Source: Pseudocercospora fijiensis CIRAD86 (Eukaryota > Ascomycota > Dothideomycetes > Mycosphaerellales > Mycosphaerellaceae). From it: a stretch of 64,000 nt of DNA. How positions within the stretch are numbered: the first letter of the stretch is position 1; each line of letters begins with the position of its first letter. The notes beneath the pieces are model-generated. The model was not told the DNA's origin. It saw nothing but the letters and a program-made list of their open reading frames with translations, and searched no databases. The position numbers and the translations under genes are program-made. The DNA is taken from contig NW_006921536.1 in assembly GCF_000340215.1 (NCBI RefSeq), positions 5,230,874 through 5,294,873 on the forward strand, in the 5' to 3' direction. Of the stretch, positions 21,893 to 33,389 are shown in pieces.

Positions 21893-23045
21893 GCTGCCAA
21901 TATGCGTCGACAATATGCGACTGTTTTGGGCCAACGATCATTTTATGAAGACATGACAAGGCGAGTTCGCAGAGCAAGGCTCTCGAGGGGCGTCCTGGAT
22001 GCTATGGTGGAAGACGCTATCATAGAGATACGTCCTGCGGCTTCGAGCACGCGCGCATGGTTGGCGCCAAACAACCAGCGCAGAGCGCAGATTATACATC
22101 CTGCACCTCCCAGGTAGGCTGGCACATCTCGTGCGAGTTGTCCCTTAACGAAGTCCGTGGTTAAGTCCGTCGAACACCCACCCTAGCAGTCCCCTTGTTA
22201 GGTTCCACTTTCTATGCTAAATCTGGGGTGGCTCTATACAAACCTGCATCACTACTCGAACAGCGATACTGTCCGAGTGGGTCTCGGATTCAGCCATGCT
22301 GGAGCGGTAGGGGTTGTTCTCTGTTTTGTCGATGAACGCCGACAGCCAACTAACGAAGTGAGTGAGAGCCGCTTAACAAAGTCCTGGGGTCAACTCCGGC
22401 GAACTGCTGATCATTTCTTGCACTCAGATTGGCTCACTCTAGCCGACATCCTAGGTTTGTCGACGAACGCCGCTCACTCGCAGCGGATGTCACAATTGGG
22501 CCCTTTGGGTCCATCCATCCTCTCCTCGTGAGGCCGCCCGATATGCACATGGACACGTCCTCCACTCCCACGCTATCACATCAAAGGTAATGACCCTCAG
22601 CCGCTGCAACGACGGAACGACTCGAGCCTTCAAACGGGGACAAAAATCTTGTGGTCCACTCTGCTCCAATGTTGGACCCAGCCGATATAACTTCTGCATC
22701 ATGAATTGATTTTTGGAGCCTCGCACCTGTTCTCAGCCCTAGGGAGCACAGAAAAGAGCGAAAATGACAACTAAGGTCAATCGTGTGTTGGCGCTTCCCG
22801 GTATTGAATACTGTATCAATAATGTATGCGCGAACGAGCTCGAGATTTTGAAACCACGACAACGATGCAGGTCAGAGGCGACGTGTGGTCAAAGCTTGGC
22901 TCTGCGGCACAGTTGAATCTGGCCAAGCAAATGGGCCAGGCGATAATTGGCCAGTTCCCCTGTACGTTTGCTCTGTCACAGGTGATGGCGCCGTGACAAT
23001 GCTCGAGCTACAGGCATCTCGTCGATGATGCTTATCTCGCGACTA
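21893..23045. other. 1.15-kb gene-free flank next to transposon block
   Basis: Promoter side of the surface-protein gene. It holds imperfect short repeats, for example GTCGATGAACGCCG near 22,329 and GTCGACGAACGCCG near 22,458, with AACGAAGT / AACAAAGT phrases at 22,148, 22,352 and 22,375. No gene recognised. Composition switches to RIP-mutated DNA at about 23,045. Confidence 0.5.
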
Positions 23046-23834
23046 GACGAGAAAATAGCGATTCCTATAGTTTAGTACTAAGGGATAAGTCCTATAACTA
23101 AGCTTTTATAGAGAATGTTAGTCTACTTTATATACTAGGATAGGGCTGTAGCTGATATAGAATTAAAATAGGGTAAATGTCTCTATTAACTAAAATATAA
23201 TATATATAACTAGTTTATAACTAAACCATTTATATTAAATATATTAGAGTTTATATAAAAGAATCTTATATTTCTACTTCTACTATCTAGATAATAATAC
23301 TATTTCTACTAGGCTATTGTACTACTATACTAGTATTTATTTAGTAGATAATAGATTTTAGAAAACTAGTTATAGAAATAGTAAAGTCTATTATAGATTA
23401 AGTAAGCCGTACCTATATATAGTGCAAAAAGCTCTTATTACTAGTATAAATAAAAAATTAGTATTACTTTACTCTAATTTCTCTCTTATATCCTAGTTAG
23501 AAGAATAGGCTACTATATTGTCTCTTTATAAGTAAGAAAGGAGTACTTATTAGCTATTATAGACCTACTATAGATTTAAGAGATTACTAGGATACGACAA
23601 GGCTTTAAGCTTCTACGAAGTGCGATATTATAGAGTCGGGCGTCGCATAGACGGTAGACCGATCTATCCCCTAGATAGCCTTAATTGTAGTAGACTTTTA
23701 GCGTCCTATTCTTTTAGGTTCCTACGGGACTGTATCTACTATTCCCGCTAGGAAATAGCCCGATTATTAGGCGTATAATAGGACCTACTAAACTTACGGA
23801 AATACTCGGTTTTAGTATATTAGCTCGGTTTGCC

Positions 23835-24031
23835 TATTAGGGCTAAAGAGGCTATACGTAATTGGCATGTAATTAGGCCGAGTGAAGCTAGGGTCTTAGT
23901 GCCTTAGGCAGGGCTTAGCGCTTAGCGTTAGGCTAACTAGCCTACCTTCCTCCCTCTCCTTTTAGATCTCTATCGAATACTATACTAATTTACTACTACC
24001 CTATCTACCTACTAATATAACCCTTCTTATA
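23835..24031 (+). repeat. 5' LTR of Gypsy-A copy 2
   Basis: 197 bp. It starts TATTAG where the 3' LTR has TGTTAG and ends TATA where the 3' LTR has TACA; both are RIP-type changes of the canonical TG...CA ends. It is preceded by TSD TTGCC. Confidence 0.95.
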
Positions 24032-24287
24032 TAGTATTCGATCTACCCTTTAAGGGCAGTAGCTAGATAGTCCTTATTTCAAGCTTTTAGCGGTATAGCT
24101 ACGAAAACTATCGATTTAACTATATTGCGCCCGAAGAACGGGACCTATACGTACTATTCTATCGAAACAACTATACTAATTATCAAGTAAGGCCTTCTTT
24201 ACGGCCTATTATACTAAGTTAAGTATACTAAGCCGAATCTACTAATTCCGCTATATCCGTATCTTAGGGGCTAATAATACATTATTA

Positions 24288-27200
24288 GTGTCGCCCCTTA
24301 TAATAGCCGGTTTATTACGAAACAATAACCGTGCTGCCGCTAGTAGCGCTAGCAACGACAACGCTAGTAGTACAGTGCCTACCGAAGTGCCTACTAAGGC
24401 TCCTACTAGAGTGCCTCCTACTAAAGTACCTCCTACTAAAGGGCCTGCTACTAAGCCTGCTAAAGAAGAACCTATAATTCTAGGTAACGATCTAGAATTG
24501 CCTGTTAACGACATTCTTAATAACATTGTTAATCGACGATATAGCTAGCTAGCCTTTAGGCCCTAGCTAGTAGCGAGACTTTAAGAAGCTACCTAAAACA
24601 GGCTTACTACCCTACGTTAAGAACAATAGCTAAAGGATAATCTCCTCGAGATTCGCCGCCTTTAGGAGGCCCTAACAACTAACACTAAGCCGATAGCAGG
24701 GCCTTCCTCGCTATTAGTTCTAGTCTAGAAGAAGGATGCTAAACTCAAGGACTATACTGTGTTTAATAGCTCTAGCCGAAAGCAGTATAACGACTACATT
24801 CGTAACTGTAAGCTTAACTAGCGCAACGCACTAAGAGCGCTACTAGACGACTATTCCTTAGTCGTATACGCTATGTAGTACATCAATAGCGACCTAAAGC
24901 GTATATAGGATAACTATTTTAATTCCCTTTACGACTAGACCGCTATTTAGTAGTAAGACTATAAGACTATTATACTAGACACCCTTAGAAACCCTATACT
25001 AAGGCAACAATACGCTTAGGACTAATACCTTCGAGCTAAACAAAAGACTAATCAATCGGCTCGCTTATTTGAGGCCTATTTAAAGACCCTCGAGGACGAT
25101 TTGCTAGCTAAGACCGACTCTATCTAGATTTCCGAAATACGCCCTAAATTGCGATAGGAATTAGTCCTTGAATTGGACCGCCGCCGTGTGTTTAAACAGA
25201 CTAATCTTATACGCATTTAATTTATAGTTAAAGTCGAGACTATAGAGCGTATAGTATAGCTCTAATAACGGTTAGAATCTAAGATACGCCTAGCTACCTA
25301 TCGTAGCTGCGGAGGAAACTAAGGTTCCTACTAGAACAATAGTACTAACAATAGGAATAGTAATAACGACCGTAGAAGAAGCCGTAGCCGGCGGCTATAT
25401 AGAGGAGGCCGTAATAGGGGCCGTAGAAGGGGCTCGTATCCCTATAGTACTAATCGCTCGGCTAATAATAGCGGTAATAGCTATAGCAATCCCCTAACCG
25501 GACTGAAGTGCTTTAATTGTAATAGCACTAGCTACCTACTAGGCTAATGCGACAAACCTAAGGACTAGGCCCGAATCGACCGTACTACCGCCGAATACCG
25601 AAAGCACCTTTTAGCAGCTAACGCTACCCCTATAGGCCAACCTTCTTATTAGTCGAAAAAAGAGTAAGCGCCGTACTAACTATTAGCCTTATACGGCGTA
25701 AGACTATCGACATTGTACTAGCTATTATACGTACCTATCTCGTATCGGATACGTATAGGACTAACTATAAGACTAAGGTTATACTAGATCTAGGAAATTC
25801 AGTTAGTGCCCTTATTAGCTATCGCCTAGCTAAGCAATTAGACCTTCGATAACTGCCTAGGACTAACCTGCTAACCCTTGCTTAGTTTAATAACGCTCGG
25901 CACTTAACCTATAGGGCCTACTATATCTATATAGCCCTAAAGGACGACCTCGGCAATAAGCGCCTACTAAACTTTACTACCTACGCGGTAGACATAGACA
26001 GCCTCCTATCTAACATTGTTATTAGCAACCCTATTCTTAATTACTATACTATAGTTATAGACTTAGGCAGTTAATAATAGCGATTTAGAATCGCTAGGAA
26101 AGAGGACATTAAACACATTAATATTAGCGAGTGCCCTAATGATATTAGGGTCCTATTTATTAGCAACCTAACCCTAGCTAATCCGACGGTCGACCTACTT
26201 AGTAATAATAATAAGCCTATGCCCCCTAATAGCATAGATCCTAATTAGCTTACTCGCATACTAGAGCCTATCCGAGAGACCTATATTAATATGTTTGAAT
26301 ACTACCTAGCATCGATATTGCCTATATTTAAAGAGACGGATTATAAGATTAACATTATAGAGGGCAAAGAGGTTCCTTTTAGCCTCCTCTACAACCTTAG
26401 TAAACGAGAGCTTGCTATACTACGTAAGTACCTAGAGGAAAACCTAGCTAATAGCCGCATTCGGTATAGTAATAGCCCTACTAGTACACCTATCCTGTTT
26501 GTTCTAAAGAAGGATAGTAGCCTGCGTTTATGCGTCGATTACCGTAGACTTAATGCTATTACTATTAAAGACCGCTATCCACTTCCGCTTATTAATAAGA
26601 CCCTCGATCGCCTTTCTAGGGCTTACTTCTATACTATACTAGATATTAAGGATGCGTACTATCGTATCTGTATTCGCAAGGGCGATAAATAGAAGACGGC
26701 CTTTCGTACTCGCTATAGCTATTTTAAGTACTTGGTTATGCTATTTAGGCTAGCTAATGCCCCTACTATATTCTAGTCCTATATCAATCGGGCCCTATTA
26801 GGCCTATTAGATTACCTCTATATAGTTTACCTAGATAACATCCTAGTTTATATATACTCTCCTAATATTGCGGAACACTAGGCTATAGTCCGCAAGGTAC
26901 TCGATCGCCTAAGGGCCTATAGCTTGTATTATAAGCCTTCTAAATATACCTTTGCTGCTAAAGAGGTGTTATTCCTCGGCTTCCTCGTATTAACTAAGGG
27001 TGTTAAGGCTAATCCTAATCGGATTAAAACTATTACTAAATAGCCTGTTCCTACGTTAATTAAGGAGCTATAGTCGTTCCTCGGTTTTGCTAACTTCTAT
27101 CGCCGATTTATTAAAGGCTATTCGAGGCATGTAATGCTACTAACTAAGCTTACTAAAACTAAGGCTAACCTAACTAGAGAGTTTAAATAGACTAACAGAG

Positions 27201-29557
27201 TATAAGCCGCTTTTGACGGTTTAAAGAAGCGCTTTACTAAAGTCCCCTTATTGCACTATTTTGTACTAAGCAAGTAGATCCGCATTAAGACTAACGCTTT
27301 ATAGTTTGCTGTATTAGCTATTATGTTATAACAGGCTAATAACAATTACTAGCACCTAATTGCCTTCTTCTCGAGAAAGATAATTAATGCTAAGCGTCGC
27401 TACGAGACCTACGAGCAAGAGCTCTTAGCTATTGTCGAGGCCTTTAAGCATTAGAGGCACTACCTCGATAGGGCTTAATATACAATACAGGTCTATATAG
27501 ACTATAACAACCTCCGTAGAATTACGAAGGTTACTAGGGTTATAGGTCGATAGGCTAGATAGGCCGTCTACCTCGCTAGGTTTGATTTTAATATATTACA
27601 TCGGCTAGGCGTAAGCAACCCTACTAATAGCCTATCGAGGCGACCTAATTACGATAGCGGGACTTAGCAATCCATTAATTCATTGTTTCTAACCCTGTAG
27701 CATAAGATTGCTATAGCCCGTATTGTTAATAAGTACGCGTAGGATAAGCGGCTTACCGGACTCCGCGACGGCTTAAAGTATATTAATACTCTTGCTATAT
27801 TAATAGTGCGTATTAAGGCAAGAGCTAAGGATATAGACAGGAGAAGTTATAATAACTCCCTAGTCGATATCGCTATATATAGTAATAGCGATTAAAGTAC
27901 TAATACAGTTAATCCGGCTGCTAGTGCTATTAGATGTATATAATGCGTACCTCGTTTAACAGCGAGGGTGCTATTAAATAACCTTGCAAATAGGGATAGT
28001 CAATCGTTTATAGATAAGCTATTACGGGCTTAGCAGAGGGACGCCTTTGCTACTAAACGTATAGACAAGCTTGTAAGTAGGCGAAAGACTCGATCTAGTA
28101 AGAGTAACAACTAGTCGATCGATAATAAAGGTCATTTGAAGTTTAAGGGCAGATACTATATCCCCGCTAAATATTCGATCCGATAAGAGCTTCTTAAGCG
28201 ACACTATAATAGTAAGCTTGCTAGTTACTATAGTATAGAGAGGTCGTACGAGCTACTATCGCGTATATACTACTAGCTAAATAGTAAGCGGGATATAAAG
28301 GACTACGTAAATACGTGCGCCGTATATTAACGTATTAAGGTACTAAAGCATTAGCCTTTTAGCGAGTTGTCCTTATTGCTAATCCTTTATAAGCCATTTG
28401 CAGAGCTTACAATAGATTTTATTATAGGTCTTCCCCCTACTAAGCGAAGAGGAAGCAAAGACATCTTTGACGCTATCCTAGTCGTTATAGACCGATTTAC
28501 TAAGGGCGCTCGATATATCCCGGCGCGGAAAGATTAGACTACTATTAATATAGCAGAAGCGCTATAGAACAATATCTTCTGTACCTATTAGGGGACCCCT
28601 AAAGGGATAGTCTCTAACCGAGGCTCGACATTTATATCTTATTATTAGAGTGAGATTTGCCTATAGCTAAGACTTAAGCATCGCCTGTCTATAGCATTCT
28701 ATCTATAAATAGATAGTCAAACCGAAAGGTAGAATACTACGCTATAGCAGTACCTGCGTAGCTACATTAATAAGAACCCTAATAACTAGGTCAATCTCCT
28801 ATAGCCTACAGAATTCGTGTATAACAATAGTGTATACTCATCTACTAAGGTTTCACTATATATAGCTATAATAGGCTAGAACGCCGCCTTACTACAAGAC
28901 CTATTTACCTCGCTCGAGGCCGAGCGCAAGGAAAGGGAAGCGCGTTAAGTACCAATACCTAAGACGCTAGCGGCTATTAAGAGGGTTTAAAAGATGCGGG
29001 AAATTCACGCTATAATAGCTAACAAACTAGCAAAGGCCTAGGCCTATTAGAAGGCCTACTATAACAAACACTATACGCTAATAACCTTCAAACAAGGCGA
29101 TATAGTTATGCTTAGTACGAAGAACCTCCGCATCCGCAAATACCTATTACCTAATAGCAAAACACGCCCTAAACTAGTACTAAGGTATATTAGTCTATTC
29201 CGTATTCGAGAAGTTAAGGGCTCCTCCGCATAGGCCTATTAGTTGTAGCTTCCTCCTTATTATACTATCTATAACACCTTCTATATATCCCTCCTTAAGC
29301 TATATTACCTACGCGAGGGGGATAAAGCCCCTACTAAACACGAAGATATACTAGCGGATAGTAAAGAGCTGTAGTCTATAGAACGTATCCTATAGCACCG
29401 GACTAGGAAAGGTAAGAAGGAGTACCTATTAAGATAGCAAGGCTATTTACCTAAATAGGACTCGTAGGAGGCTAAAGACTCGTTTAAGGATATAACTAAG
29501 TTGTTAGATGAGTATTGGACTAGCGTAAAGAACACGAAGAAGGCTAAGAGCTTATAA
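24288..29557 (+). pseudogene. Gypsy-A copy 2 gag-pol, RIP-inactivated
   Basis: The gag start is open for 86 codons (24288-24548) and has a Pro/Thr/Lys repeat (VPTKAPTRVPPTKVPPTK). The knuckle CFNCNSTSYLLG lies near 25,508. Protease (ILDLGNSVSALI) is near 25,780-25,830. Reverse transcriptase is open at 26291-26692, and its YxDD box reads YLDN at 26,828-26,839. RNase H has AFFSRKIINAKRRYETYEQELLA (in parts) near 27,365-27,450. The integrase core has VVIDRFTKGARYIPARKD near 28,480 and SNRGSTFIS near 28,615 (Asn in place of the catalytic Asp). A chromodomain-like tail, YLLRQQGYLPK-type, ends at the TAA at 29,555-29,557. Most interruptions are TAG at Gln or Trp positions. Confidence 0.88.
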
Positions 29558-29879
29558 TGCCTATAATGTTACTACTAAGCCTAGGAACAATACTACCCCC
29601 GGGGTGCTATTAAGCTAACTAATTAGAGGCCGGCAAACTAGGACAATAAGACTATACTACTATAATAAACGCGCACCGAGTGTTAACAAGCGCGCTATAA
29701 CGCGCTAACTATTCGCTGCTCTTTTAGGAAACTACCTCTCTACTAACGCGCCTTATAAGGCCCTTCTCCTAGTATTTAGGTCCCCCTCTTATTCCTTCCT
29801 TCTATCGAGGCCTCGAGGCCTAGGCGATCGGCGAGGGCGGCGCGTAGGCGCGTAGAAGGGTAATAATAATAATAACGAC

Positions 29880-30610
29880 GGCGTCTCGCTTGTACTAAAG
29901 AGCGGCACGGCCGGCGCGGCTATGTTAGTAACGGTATTGCGGAGTGTATTATTAGTTAAAGAAGGAAATTGAAACAAGGTAAAGTTAGCGCTAAGACGAC
30001 TAGCGCCGCTATTGTTAACATTACTTGCTATTGTCGCTACGCCTACAGATACAACCTTACCTATACTACGAGCCTAAGGCACCTTTAATCAAAACTTTAA
30101 CTAAAACTTTGAGCCGCTTAAAAGATTAAGCGACTAATGGACTAACTAACTAAGGGCAAAACTATAGAGCTAAGCTAGCCGGGGTCGATCTTGCGGACAA
30201 TAGGTTACTCCTCGATCTATCTAACCCTTTAAGCGAGGCGAACCTCTACTACTGCACTTATAATAGCCTTTACCTATAGAAACTAGACGAGCTGTGTTTT
30301 TTAAAAAGATATAATTAGTTAACACTTAAAGGCTGCTAAACCTAACTAATTAGGGCTAGCGAAACTACGAACAATAATAGTCCTCGTAATAATAAGAACA
30401 ATCCCTCGGAAACGGACAAACCCTCGGAAGCGGACATTTCTAGGTCTTTTAAGAGTAGACGCAAAGAACTTAGTACGACATTACTTAGAGCGGAGGCAGG
30501 GCTACAATACCTCGTACGTCTACCTATTATAGTAGGGAAGACGCGCTCGTATTATAATTAGTCGAAGGCCCTTAATTCTCGTAGATATATATTACTTTAT
30601 TATATATAAG
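29880..30610 (+). pseudogene. Extra reading frame between integrase and 3' LTR of Gypsy-A
   Basis: After pol ends at 29,557 there are 1.24 kb before the 3' LTR. A plus-strand frame readable from about 30,175 to 30,610 (GVDLADNRLLLDLSNPL, ANLYYCTYNSLYL, then an Asn/Ser-rich stretch and LQYLVRLPIIVGKT) has few stops, mainly TAG/TAA at Gln positions. I recognise no family. It may be an accessory or captured gene, or the upstream part may belong to a spliced subgenomic product. The left limit is uncertain. Confidence 0.4.
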
Positions 30611-30801
30611 AATAGCGTAGTTAGAGTTGCATATTGTATTATATTAGAAGTGAGGTTTGACATAGTTATATAATTAGGTAGTTAAGTGTTCAATTTAGCG
30701 CGGACTAAGCAGCTTATTAGACCTGCTAAGTTAGCGGCAATAGAGGTCGAGATTGGAATATAGGTAGGCTACAAGGGCGCGGCCTTTAGAAGGGAAGCGT
30801 A

Positions 30802-30998
30802 TGTTAGGGCTAAAGAGGCTATACGTGATTAGCATGTAATTAGGCCGAGTGAAGCTAGGGTCTTAGTGCCTTAGGCAGGGCTTGGCGCTTGGCGTTAGGC
30901 TAACTAGCCTGCCTTCCTCCCTCTCCTTTTAGATCTCTATCGAATACTATACTAATTCACTACTACCCTATCTACCTACTAATATAACCCTTCTTACA
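30802..30998 (+). repeat. 3' LTR of Gypsy-A copy 2
   Basis: 197 bp with intact TG...CA ends, followed by TSD TTGCC. It is the least mutated LTR of the family in this window. Confidence 0.95.
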
Positions 30999-32949
30999 TT
31001 GCCTAATTAGGCTATATTGTTATCGCAATTAGACTAGTATAGCGACTTCTAAGGTATTGTTAGTTGCTATCTACGGCTTCTTCTTCTTCGGCCTCTTAAT
31101 AGCTCGTAGTATTGTCGCTCTCGGTCTCTTACGCTTACTATTGCTACTATATTTATTAGAAGTCTGCCTCTTGCCTACTACCTCTCGTAGAGCGTTATTA
31201 TTATCTAACTAAGGGAAGTCTTCTACTACTTCTAGGTCTTCTTTTAATAGTAAAGCCGACCTTAATAGTAAAGCCGCTCTTACTAGCGAAGTAAGGTCTA
31301 TAACCTCGGCTATCTCTTTAATAGTATCTAAGTTAAATAGCTAAGCTAACTACGCCTATAATAGCGACTCGCGGAGCGGCGCCTTCTTACGAAGTAAGGG
31401 CCTAAAGGGTAGCGGACTTAGCGTAAGAAGGTCGATAACTTATAACGGTCGACGTATTAGGGATAAAAGGGTCTTATTAAGCGGCGGAAGATTAAACGCT
31501 CGAGGTCTATATTTAGTCGCTAGCGGCGGTAGTAGTAGTAGTAGCGGAAGTATCGGATACCGAGGCAGTTATTATTATTAGCGAGTTAGAGTAATAGGTT
31601 TAGGTAGAAGGTCCGTCTACTATTACTATCGCTATCGCTAGTTACTAGTTAATTAGACCTTAGGCGCGCCTTCTTAAAAGAAGTCGTCTAGCGAGAAGTT
31701 AGCTAACTAAGTAAGCGTATCCTTTACCTTACGTAAGAAGCCTCTTATAAACCTATTCTTTAGCGTACTATCGTAGATTGTCTTATCGTTACGAACTGTA
31801 TAGAAGTGCTATAAGAGGCCTTCTATACCTTCGTTAAAGTAAGCGCGAAGGTCTCGAAGATAGGGGTCGCTAGTAGTATAGTTTTAAGTATCTTCGAAGC
31901 CCTCGAGAAATAAGGTAGCACTATCTCGTTGCCGCTAGTATTAACTAATTTCTATACTATTAAAGCCGTAGTAGAAACTAATATAGATCTATTATTATTA
32001 TAGAGTAAGCGGTATTATAAATAGGTAGTGTCTTAGAATATAGTAGTAAGGCAGGTACTACTAAAACTATAGTAGGCAATTATAGTAAGGAGGTTATTAT
32101 CTGTCGCGATATAATATAAGGCCTTCGTATAGCGGCAATGCCTTAGCCTTATATTCTTCCGTAATAGCGAGTTGTTCCCTAACGAAGTCCTACGCCGCTA
32201 GAGGGCTTAATTACTTAAAATACGGTATCTCTTTAACCTTCTAGTATTGCGTACGTTTGCTAATTCTATAGCTTTATAGGTCCGCCTTATATAGTTATCG
32301 AGCGTCGATTGTTAGCAACTTAGTTATAGTACTATATATCGTTAACTAAGGAAGGTCCTTCTTCCGGTCGTATTTAATAGTATTATAGTATCCTTCTAGT
32401 AGCGATGTAGTACGTATTTGTATAAGGACTAGATTGTTTAAACGAGCCTATATAGCCTACTTCTATAACTTGTCCGACGACTAATTCTTTAGTAAATACT
32501 AAGTCTCTTCTTGCTTATTAAGGAGCCGTAATTCGGCTTCTATCGTAGTAATAACCTCTTTAACCTCTGCCTTACTCCGAGCCTAATAAATAGCCCTCTT
32601 AAACAGTCTCTAGACTATAGGGTACTTAAATTTAGGAAAGTATCGAAGGAAGGTCTCTTTAGCGTACCGCTAGTAGAGATATAGTCGTATTTCCTCGTCC
32701 TCGTCGAAGGATAGTCGAATAGCCGCTTGTTCTTATACCGAGTCGTTAGTTATAGCTAACTTCGGCTTCTAGCGAGGGCACTACCGCTTTAGGACTCGGA
32801 AAGCAGCTTGCTAAAGCCTCGTACGCTATATTTGTAGCAATGTGTATATACTGCTAGCATCTAACTTTCGAATCTATTATAGATATATACTATAAAGAGA
32901 TGCTAGCCTATATTAGTAGTCTTATACGTTGCGTTATAGAGAAATAACT

Positions 32950-33071
32950 ACTTAAAGTGTGTAGTGTGTGTAGTATCACGTATATAATGCCTAAGGCTGA
33001 AACTACGCACTTTATCTTTAGGCTTCCTATAGATTAGCCCTCTTCTAAATACATTACAGTTTATATTAAGT
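32950..33071 (+). repeat. 5' LTR of Copia element
   Basis: 122 bp, starting ACTTAAAG where the 3' copy has ACTTGAAG. The ends ACTTG...CAAGT form an inverted repeat. Boundaries are set by the TSD and could be off by one or two bases; a core TG...CA version would be 116 bp. Confidence 0.75.
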
Positions 33072-33389
33072 GGTTATAAGCCCCCTGCGTTTCTAACGCA
33101 CACAACACGTTCACTACGTATTCTAATAGTCACTCCGATAGCTGCGTAGCTAGCGCTCGTTACCAAAAATTACGCCGATACTATTATCGTCGCCGCTACC
33201 CTCGCCGCCCTTCGAGTGTTCTAGTAGGTGCTAGTCCGACTCGAGTCGGTTATATAATAACAGTGTTAGCTGTCCGCTATACTAGAACACAGGCGCGCCT
33301 ATCGGCCGCCCCTTAAGACAAGTCTAAAGTCTCTTTCTATATTATCGCCGTCGCTGTCTGCAATAGCTCCCCCTACAACTCCTACTAGC

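Larger units (their letters stand above)
23835..30998 (+). mobile_element. Gypsy-A LTR retrotransposon, complete copy 2
   Basis: 7,164-bp Ty3/Gypsy element with 197-bp LTRs and a 5-bp TSD, TTGCC, at 23,830-23,834 and 30,999-31,003. Order on the plus strand is gag, CCHC-like knuckle, protease, reverse transcriptase, RNase H, integrase, chromodomain (class V/chromovirus layout), then an extra frame and a purine-rich tract (AGAAGGGAAG) just before the 3' LTR. The two LTRs differ at 8 of 197 positions, every one a transition between TA and TG or CA. Insertion is therefore recent and RIP explains the divergence. It is inactivated by many TAG codons. Confidence 0.95.

Noticed and set aside
29595..29615. 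Phrase CCCCCGGGGTGCTATTA in Gypsy-A resembling CCCCGGGGGTGTTATTA in the Copia element (about 34,383)
   Set aside because: Short similarity between unrelated elements at non-equivalent places; no second shared feature, probably coincidence.
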